From: Sphingobacteriaceae bacterium
Lineage (GTDB): Bacteria; Bacteroidota; Bacteroidia; B-17B0; Aurantibacillaceae
NCBI GenBank assembly: GCA_023251695.1
Contig: JAHEYE010000362.1
Location: forward strand, 1 to 5,370
Direction of reading: 5' to 3'
Length of the DNA stretch: 5,370 bases
The translations under genes were made by a program, and so were the position numbers. The notes beneath the pieces are model-generated. The model saw only the letters and a list, made by a program, of their open reading frames with translations. It did not search any database and had not been told where the DNA came from. Below, one piece after another: positions 1 to 5,370 of this stretch. Each line of letters starts with the position of its first letter. The first letter of the stretch is position 1.

Positions 1-1
1 C

Positions 2-913
2 GCGGAATTTAAGATCTCAACTAATATCTCAGAAATTAAAATCGCTCCAAAAAGTAATTTTGATACTTATGCTAAATACAGTGATTCGGCCTCGGCATCC
101 ATCTTAGGTCTTGAAATTGAGCAACGCACATGGGCATGGAATTCAGTTCCTGACAAGAAATATGTAATTTGGGAATACATCATTAAAAATAATTCAGCAA
201 CAACATATACCAGCATGTATGCGGGTATTTGCGCAGATTGGGATATTGATGCCTCTTCTTTTGCGAATAATAAATCGGCGTATGATGCTACAAGTAAAAT
301 GGGCTATAGCTGGTGTACCAATGCTGGTGGAAAATACGCCGGCATTAAATTATTAACGAATAATGCTCCTCCGGTATTTCATGGGGTTGATAACGTTGCG
401 GGGGGTTGCGGTGGTTATGATATTTCGGGCGGTTTCTCTACAATTAATAAATACAAAACACTTTCAACAAACAGATTATCGGCAGGCAGTTGCAGTGTTA
501 CCGGTAATGATGTTTTAAATGTGATGAGCTCCGGTCCGTACACCATTGCGCCAAGCCAAACAGTTGTTGTTGCTTTTGCATTGATTGCCGGCGACAGTTT
601 ACTTGATCTTCAAAACAGTGCTCAGGCCGCCCAAATAAAGTATTGGTCCTTAGGTGTAGGCGTTAAGGAGATAAACGGTAATAACAGCAATATATTGGTT
701 TATCCTAATCCAGCAAGCGATAAAATTAATATTTCGGTTTTGAACAAAACGGAAAATGAATTAATCGTTTATGATGTGAATGGAAAAGTAATTTACCAAA
801 ATACAATTTCCTCTTCAAGCTCTATCAATACTGAAAAATGGGGCAGGGGAATTTATTTTGTAAAAGTTTCGAATACCGATGTGATAAGCACAACGAAAAT
901 TGTGCTGCATTAG
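2..913 (+). CDS. Secreted protein with C-terminal T9SS type A sorting domain (5' partial)
   Basis: The reading frame is open from base 2 to a TAG at 911-913, giving 303 visible residues. The first ATG (base 215) is internal and not the start, because the sequence before it reads as good protein in the same frame. The last ~74 residues (from base 689) are a type IX secretion sorting domain: VYPNPASDK near its start, then ELIVYDVNGKVIY, GIYFVKV and a final TTKIVLH. Such domains carry the protein across the outer membrane of Bacteroidota and are usually cleaved, leaving the cargo released or lipid-anchored. The preceding ~215 residues look like an extracellular beta-rich module, with YAGICADWDID, a glycine-rich GGCGGYD stretch, SSGPYTIAPSQTVVVAFAL and DLQNSAQAAQIKY. 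From memory, similar modules follow S8-type protease domains in this phylum, but no catalytic domain is visible here, so the enzyme class is unknown. Four cysteines (visible residues 77, 105, 136, 164) could form disulfides. It is convergent with the phosphatase gene. Confidence 0.9.
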   Translation, partial: AEFKISTNISEIKIAPKSNFDTYAKYSDSASASILGLEIEQRTWAWNSVPDKKYVIWEYIIKNNSATTYTSMYAGICADWDIDASSFANNKSAYDATSKMGYSWCTNAGGKYAGIKLLTNNAPPVFHGVDNVAGGCGGYDISGGFSTINKYKTLSTNRLSAGSCSVTGNDVLNVMSSGPYTIAPSQTVVVAFALIAGDSLLDLQNSAQAAQIKYWSLGVGVKEINGNNSNILVYPNPASDKINISVLNKTENELIVYDVNGKVIYQNTISSSSSINTEKWGRGIYFVKVSNTDVISTTKIVLH

Positions 914-917
914 TAGT

Positions 918-3900
918 TTAAACTTTAAAGCCAAGAAAACAGATATCATCCGTTTGAGACTGATTGCCTTTCCATTTGAGATGTTCTTTTATCAGAACAT
1001 CTTTTTGGTCGTCTAATTTTTCGTTGTTAATCTGCAGTAAAATTTGTTTTAAACGCGCTTTGCCGTAACGCTTCTCGGTTTTATTTTCCAATTGATCTGT
1101 AAATCCATCAGTCGTAAAATAAACAACATCACCAGGTATTAACTGAATCATGTAGGTAGTAAAGTTATTGTCTTTATCGCTGGTGTTAATACCGCCAATG
1201 GCCTTCCGGTTACCTTTATATTCAAGAAGTTCATTATTCCGTGCCAGAAACATATGATGAATGGCGGATGAAAACAAAAGCATTTTGGTACTTGGATTAT
1301 AAATACCAAACGAAATATCAAGCCCGTCAAGTATCTCGTCTTCCGAATATTTATTGAGCGCCTCCTGAAGGGATAAGCTCAAATATTCGAGAATAAGCGC
1401 AGGGTCGGTATAACCTTTCCCCTCAACTGCTTGTTTAATGAAATCGGAAGCCAAAATAGTGAGCAAAGAGCCCGAAACCCCATGTCCGGTACAATCGCCA
1501 ACTGCCAGAAAAATATTTTCACCGCGTTTTTCGAACCAATAAAAATCACCGCCTAAAGAATCGCGCTGACTAAAAATCAGGAATGATTCGGGTAAAATTT
1601 CTTTTAGTAGTTCTTCGTTTGGCATCAGCGCGCTTTGAATCCGTCGCGCATACGTAATGTTATCCGAAATATCTTTGTTTTTACGTGAAATTATTTCTTT
1701 GAATTGTAATTGTTCAATAACTGTTGCAGCCGATTCATTTATTTCTTTTATTAAAGCTTTATGCTGATCCGTAAAATTATTCGCATTTGGCGAAAGCAGA
1801 TTTACTGAAGCAAATAAACGATCGTTAATGGTAATAGGTAAACTTATCACCGCTCTTGCTCCCTTCTGCATCCAGATTTTATCTTCGTCGCTTAAATCAC
1901 CGGCTGTTTCAAAATCGGGTTTTTCATAAATTTGTCCTTTTAGATGGAAAGGGATAGTAGGAACATCCTTTGTAGAGATAAATTTACATGTGATGTCGGC
2001 CGTTTCAGTGTCCTTGAAAAATAAATTCCCATCCTGCCGTTCGAGGTCGTGTACCAAAATACTTACCCTGAAAACATTTTCGATGTTATCCGAAAGCAAA
2101 TCAATGATACCCGAGTACACATCATTTAAATTATCGTACGAAATAAGTTTAGTTTTCGATTCGTTTAATATTTCGAGTTGTTTCGAATAGTTTTCGATAA
2201 TGCGGTTCTGCTCGTATTGCATGAAGAAACTGGCGAAGCTCGTGCAAATATCCTTCACCATAATCTCAGTGTCGTTTGTATAAGTATTAGCATGCAACGA
2301 ATAGAATCCAAAGAACCCATAGGTTTTGCCGGCATTGGCAATAGGAAAAAGAACGGCCGATTTATAAATATTTACAGGTTGATGTAATTCCCCATATAAT
2401 TTTTTCCCTTTTTCATCTTTGTCAAATTCGACAATATGATTTTTAAATTCTTCAAGCGAATGTATAAGGTCTTTGTTAATTGTATTTGTGTCTGAATTCA
2501 CTTTACGATCGCTGTTGGTTAAGCTATAGGTGTGTAAAGATGCGTGGTACCGGTCAAAAATATTAATACTGAAATAATGACTCTTATCGGAGTTATTACC
2601 AAGCAGCTTAAGAATTTTTGAATACATATTCATTGTTTCGTTCGAGGCCAGTACAATTTCCTTTACCTGATTAATAACATTTAAATCTGAATTGTGCTGT
2701 TTTAATTTTTCTTCGGCGAGCACCCTCTCACTAATATCCCTGCAAATAACCTGGGCACCGTCGTAAGCACCATTCTTTTCATCGTATTTAAACAAAACCG
2801 ATTGGCCAACCCATAAGGTCCGCCCATCTTTTGTGGTAAACGGAAATTCACGGTACGATTCCCTTACTTTATTTTTAATCTGTTCTTTGTAATAAGCTTC
2901 TATTTTATGTTTATGATCTTCACGAACTAAAATTTTATAACTTTTTCCGAGTAATTCGTCTTTTCCATAGCCTGTATATTCAACTGTGACTTCATTTGCG
3001 TAATCAAAATTTCCCTTTTTATCAGTCGTATAAATAATGTCGTTTGCATTTTCAACCAATTTTCTGAATTGTTCTTCGTATTCGCGCCGTTCGGTTATGT
3101 CGTTGCCAATCCCCACAAAAATGCCATTATCCAATTTGGTATTATTCCATTGTATCCACCGGTGGCTTTTTGTTTTGGTTTCCAGTAAAACAGTAGCCGT
3201 GTCTGCAATCTCACCCTGTGTTATCTTGTTATATGGATTTTCGTCGGCGTTTACCACTTTGCGTACTTTCCACCAGCCTTGCCCAAGCACTTCTTCTTCT
3301 GTAAAGCCTAAAATTTTTGTAAATGTTTTATTAATGTAAATGATTTCCCCTTTTTTATTGGCAGCCATCACCAGCGATCCGCCCTCATTTATTACGGTGT
3401 TGGCAAAAACCAATCTGTCGGACAAACGGAGCCGTATATAAGTTGTAATTATGGAAACGAACAATACCGAAACTGTGGCCATCAGGTAAAGCGTTGAGCT
3501 GAATAATGGCATGCTAAGATTCATGCTTATGATGGCCGACAGAACAGTGATGATGATAGAGAAAACAACAAAATGTTTTGTTTTTTCGAATATTACGGTA
3601 CCAAGGCTTAAGCTGATGATTTGCGAAATGATAAAATACGGATCAAGGGAAGAGTAATAACAAAGAAAAAGAAAGTAAAACGAAACGATAGCGTAAACGG
3701 CCGTAAGTATAATGGAAATGTTTTTTTTGATTTCGTCAACCAGATAAGATAAAATAGCGGTAACGAGTAAAAAAAAGGCGAGCGAAAACGACAAATATAA
3801 TTTATCATCGTAATCATCGGTAATATAGGAATAAGCAAGGGCTGAAAAAGCGGTAATGGCAGAACCAAAAAATAAAAGGATGCGGCCGCTGCTTAAATTA

Positions 3901-4067
3901 ATAATCCCTGATTCGCCGGTATCGGTTAAATCGTTGTTAAGTCCCCTCTTTTTACGCAGATAAAAAGCAATAAGGCCGATAATGATAACCAATAAAACCC
4001 CGCAGCATAACTTAATATTTTGCGAAACGGCAAAACCGGAATTTAAATGTATTGTTAAACCAAACAA
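918..4067 (-). CDS. Membrane-anchored PAS-PAS-GAF-GAF-SpoIIE sensor serine/threonine phosphatase
   Basis: This 1049-residue protein has about seven predicted membrane helices (roughly 19-37, 61-81, 88-110, 116-137, 143-160, 166-183, 190-212). PAS domains follow at about 223-327 and 333-448, each ending in a PAC-type motif (NDITERRE, RDISERV). Two GAF-like domains lie at about 470-620 and 640-790. A linker helix (ITYARRIQSALMP, 804-816) leads to a C-terminal SpoIIE/PP2C phosphatase. Metal-binding aspartates are present: GGDFYW (D841), VGDCTGHG (D858), TTDGFTDQ (D987) and TDD (D1040, D1041), so it is probably active. The family removes phosphate from serine/threonine of STAS-type anti-sigma-factor antagonists; the partner here is unknown and the stimulus is inferred to be membrane, ligand or redox. 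The start is TTG: no in-frame ATG exists between the upstream stop (4104-4106) and residue 182, deep in the membrane domain. A one-base deletion may have hidden an ATG at 4088-4090. The TAA stop at 918-920 lies 4 bases from the neighbouring gene's stop. Confidence 0.93.
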   Translation of the reverse strand: MFGLTIHLNSGFAVSQNIKLCCGVLLVIIIGLIAFYLRKKRGLNNDLTDTGESGIINLSSGRILLFFGSAITAFSALAYSYITDDYDDKLYLSFSLAFFLLVTAILSYLVDEIKKNISIILTAVYAIVSFYFLFLCYYSSLDPYFIISQIISLSLGTVIFEKTKHFVVFSIIITVLSAIISMNLSMPLFSSTLYLMATVSVLFVSIITTYIRLRLSDRLVFANTVINEGGSLVMAANKKGEIIYINKTFTKILGFTEEEVLGQGWWKVRKVVNADENPYNKITQGEIADTATVLLETKTKSHRWIQWNNTKLDNGIFVGIGNDITERREYEEQFRKLVENANDIIYTTDKKGNFDYANEVTVEYTGYGKDELLGKSYKILVREDHKHKIEAYYKEQIKNKVRESYREFPFTTKDGRTLWVGQSVLFKYDEKNGAYDGAQVICRDISERVLAEEKLKQHNSDLNVINQVKEIVLASNETMNMYSKILKLLGNNSDKSHYFSINIFDRYHASLHTYSLTNSDRKVNSDTNTINKDLIHSLEEFKNHIVEFDKDEKGKKLYGELHQPVNIYKSAVLFPIANAGKTYGFFGFYSLHANTYTNDTEIMVKDICTSFASFFMQYEQNRIIENYSKQLEILNESKTKLISYDNLNDVYSGIIDLLSDNIENVFRVSILVHDLERQDGNLFFKDTETADITCKFISTKDVPTIPFHLKGQIYEKPDFETAGDLSDEDKIWMQKGARAVISLPITINDRLFASVNLLSPNANNFTDQHKALIKEINESAATVIEQLQFKEIISRKNKDISDNITYARRIQSALMPNEELLKEILPESFLIFSQRDSLGGDFYWFEKRGENIFLAVGDCTGHGVSGSLLTILASDFIKQAVEGKGYTDPALILEYLSLSLQEALNKYSEDEILDGLDISFGIYNPSTKMLLFSSAIHHMFLARNNELLEYKGNRKAIGGINTSDKDNNFTTYMIQLIPGDVVYFTTDGFTDQLENKTEKRYGKARLKQILLQINNEKLDDQKDVLIKEHLKWKGNQSQTDDICFLGFKV

Positions 4068-4092
4068 GGTTTTAGTGTTTTTGCAACCATCT

Positions 4093-4115
4093 AAAAAATG
4101 CCTTTATGTAAGGCA
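4093..4115 (-). terminator. Terminator-like hairpin in the leader of the phosphatase gene
   Basis: On the minus strand TGCCTT (4115-4110) and AAGGCA (4104-4099) form a 6-bp stem with a 5-base loop, followed directly by six T residues (4098-4093). This is the layout of a short intrinsic terminator. It lies 25 bases upstream of the TTG start, where an ordinary gene-end terminator is not expected. It could be the terminator half of an attenuator, or could stop antisense transcription coming from the divergent gene. The stem is short, so its strength is uncertain. There is no T tract for the plus strand. Confidence 0.4.
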
Positions 4116-4131
4116 AATTATACCGAAACCA

Positions 4132-4164
4132 TTTAGCTGCCTTATCCAATAAAATAAGGCTAAA
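4132..4164 (-). promoter_or_regulatory. Bulged inverted repeat, possible antiterminator/attenuator arm or operator
   Basis: GCCTTAT (4139-4145) and ATAAGGC (4154-4160) form a perfect 7-bp inverted repeat with an 8-base loop. TTTA (4132-4135) and TAAA (4161-4164) extend the stem by 4 bp across a 3-base bulge (4136-4138). On the minus strand the downstream arm (ATAAGGC) can also pair over 6 bp with GCCTTA of the next hairpin (4114-4109), which would break that terminator-like stem. This is the geometry of a transcription attenuator for the phosphatase gene. The same repeat could instead be a protein-binding operator between the divergent genes. The pairing is seen directly; the function is inferred. 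Confidence 0.4.
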
Positions 4165-4192
4165 AAGCAATAAATTGATTTGGTGGTTTAAA

Positions 4193-4200
4193 CAAAATTA
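4193..4200 (-). promoter_or_regulatory. Possible Bacteroidota -7 promoter box for the phosphatase gene
   Basis: The minus strand reads TAATTTTG here, an exact match to the TAnnTTTG -7 consensus of Bacteroidota primary sigma factor promoters. Transcription would start near 4186 and give a leader of about 120 bases that includes both hairpins. No good -33 TTG element is visible at the usual distance upstream, and an 8-base degenerate motif occurs often in AT-rich DNA. A weaker alternative, TATAATTTG at 4122-4114, overlaps the terminator-like hairpin. Confidence 0.3.
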
Positions 4201-4333
4201 CCCTTTTGATGCTTTTAGCCTGTATAATAAGCCCTGAGTTATTAAGATTGGCTTTTTAATAAGTTGTTAAGGGCTATTGTAAAGGCAGGCTTTAAAAACA
4301 GACCTTTATTTTCAGATGTTTAATTTTTTGAAT

Positions 4334-5370
4334 ATGCAAAATAGAATCGTTGGGATTTTTGTTTTGTTTTTACTGTGTTCATTCAGTGGTTTACAGGCCC
4401 AATCAAACAAAGATTTGGAAGAAGAAGCCTACTATTACTTCAACAACAAAGATTACAAGAAAGCCTACGAACTTTACGATAAACTCTATACCAAAAACCC
4501 TAAGGATTTAGATTATAAATTCAAATTAGGTTATTGCTGTTTGTTTTATCCTGAAAAAAAGGACCGAGCTATTGTGATTTTTGAGGATATTAAGGCAAAT
4601 AACAGTAAAAAATCGAAAGACATCGATTATTATGTTGGGAAGGCCTATCATGTAAATTACCGTTTCAGCGATGCCATTAAATCATTTGAAGCTTACCTTG
4701 CCATGATTGGGAATAAGGTGAGTGATGATGACAAATTATTTGTTGAAGACGCCAGGCATGTAATAAAAAACTGTAATAGCGGAATTGAATTAATTGATAA
4801 AAAAGTACAGGCTGATATCACCAATATCGGTTCGCCTATAAACTCAGATGAGGTGGAGGGTGTACCCGTAATTACGGCCGATGAATCAGTAATGATTTTT
4901 ACTTATGCCGGTAAAAAAAGCATGGGAGGTAAATTAAATGAAGAATTAAAACCGGACGAAAACGGAGAGTACCGCGAAGACATTTTCATGAGCACTAAAA
5001 AAGCCGATTCTACCTGGAGCGAAGCATCGGGTATTCAATCCTTAAATACAAATGGAAACGATGCTGCCATTGCCATTTCGCCGGATGGACAAACCATCTT
5101 TACTTTTAGCAGCAATAACGATTTGGGTGATTTATACCAAAGTAATTTAGTTGGTAACGAATGGACCAAGCCCGAAAAATTAAATAAGAATGTAAATACC
5201 GAATTCTGGGAGGGCAGTTGTTCGATGACAGCCGATGGCCGTTACTTGTATTTTGCCAGTGAGCGCAAAGGCGGCCTTGGTGGAAGAGACATCTGGATTT
5301 CAGAAAAAATAAATGGCGATTGGGGACCGGCTACAAATTTAGGGCCAACAATTAATACATCATTCGATGA
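4334..5370 (+). CDS. TPR + PD40 beta-propeller envelope protein, PorE/OmpA-like (3' partial)
   Basis: The frame runs from ATG 4334 to the right edge without a stop (345 complete codons). Residues 1-23 are a signal peptide (MQNR, hydrophobic core, LQAQ), predicting export by Sec and cleavage near residue 22. Residues ~26-125 hold about three TPR-like helix pairs (KDYKKAYELYDKLYTKNP; RFSDAIKSFEAYL). From ~173 on, PD40/WD40-like propeller blades repeat the pattern SPDGQTIFTFSSNNDLGDLY and TADGRYLYFASERKGGLGG-RDIW, with spacers such as INGDWGPATNLG. In Bacteroidota this order usually continues into a carboxypeptidase-regulatory-like domain and a C-terminal OmpA peptidoglycan-binding domain, as in the T9SS component PorE and its many paralogues. 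That part lies outside the window, so the subtype is not proven. A second in-frame ATG at 4316 would add six residues (MFNFLN) before the signal peptide; 4334 gives the more typical N terminus. It is divergent from the phosphatase gene, with no clear promoter or ribosome site. Confidence 0.9.
   Translation, partial: MQNRIVGIFVLFLLCSFSGLQAQSNKDLEEEAYYYFNNKDYKKAYELYDKLYTKNPKDLDYKFKLGYCCLFYPEKKDRAIVIFEDIKANNSKKSKDIDYYVGKAYHVNYRFSDAIKSFEAYLAMIGNKVSDDDKLFVEDARHVIKNCNSGIELIDKKVQADITNIGSPINSDEVEGVPVITADESVMIFTYAGKKSMGGKLNEELKPDENGEYREDIFMSTKKADSTWSEASGIQSLNTNGNDAAIAISPDGQTIFTFSSNNDLGDLYQSNLVGNEWTKPEKLNKNVNTEFWEGSCSMTADGRYLYFASERKGGLGGRDIWISEKINGDWGPATNLGPTINTSFD

Noticed and set aside
1148..3868. 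Several open frames of 60-100 codons on both strands inside the phosphatase gene (for example 1990-2190, 2178-2387, 3037-3339 plus; 1148-1330, 3608-3868 minus)
   Set aside because: All lie wholly inside a well-supported gene in other frames, have low-complexity or unnatural composition and show no recognisable domain.
916..4193. The 8-base palindrome GTTTAAAC occurs at 916-923 and again at 4186-4193, bracketing the phosphatase gene
   Set aside because: The sequence around the two copies is not similar, so they are not repeats of a mobile element. Short AT-rich palindromes are expected occasionally by chance, and the gene's composition matches its neighbours.
4204..4229. TTTTGATG followed by TATAATAA on the plus strand, resembling a sigma-70 promoter for the TPR-PD40 gene
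   Set aside because: The gap between the possible -35 and -10 boxes is only about 11 bases, and Bacteroidota use a different consensus (TAnnTTTG).
4230..4275. Inverted repeats AGCCCT/AGGGCT (4230-4235, 4270-4275) and TTATTAA/TTAATAA (4239-4245, 4256-4262)
   Set aside because: The stems are short or purely A-T with long loops, have no T tract and do not conflict or combine with other structures. They are likely chance in AT-rich sequence.
4280..4308. TAAAGG/CCTTTA inverted repeat with a 17-base loop just upstream of the TPR-PD40 gene
   Set aside because: Six base pairs, mostly A-T, with a long loop; too weak to call a regulatory structure.

Overview
The window looks like chromosomal DNA of a member of the Bacteroidota. 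It is AT-rich, its extracellular protein ends in a type IX secretion (T9SS) sorting domain, it holds the start of a TPR + PD40 envelope protein typical of that phylum, and there are no clear Shine-Dalgarno sequences. I cannot name a genus. There are three protein genes, two of them cut by the window edges. I see no RNA genes, insertion sequences, CRISPR arrays or phage genes.

Layout: (1) 2-913, plus strand: the C-terminal part of a secreted protein with a T9SS type A sorting domain; its start lies left of the window. (2) 918-4067, minus strand: a complete, very large membrane-anchored sensor phosphatase (about seven membrane helices, two PAS, two GAF, C-terminal SpoIIE/PP2C). It converges on gene 1 with only 4 bases between the stop codons. 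(3) 4068-4333: a divergent intergenic region of 266 bases. Its left half, read on the minus strand, has a possible -7 promoter box and two hairpins with interchangeable arms, the second followed by a T6 tract, which suggests a leader attenuator for the phosphatase gene. In its right half I see only AT-rich sequence with weak inverted repeats and no convincing plus-strand promoter. (4) 4334 to the right edge, plus strand: the N-terminal part of a signal-peptide-bearing TPR + PD40 beta-propeller protein of the PorE/OmpA-like type.

Together, genes 1 and 3 belong to the cell envelope and T9SS world. Gene 2 is a signalling protein that probably dephosphorylates an anti-sigma-factor-antagonist-like partner in response to ligands or redox state. 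No partner kinase or STAS protein is visible, and a functional link between the three genes is only inferred from proximity. The most notable points are the attenuator-like leader and the lack of an ATG start for the phosphatase, which one missing A in a homopolymer would explain.
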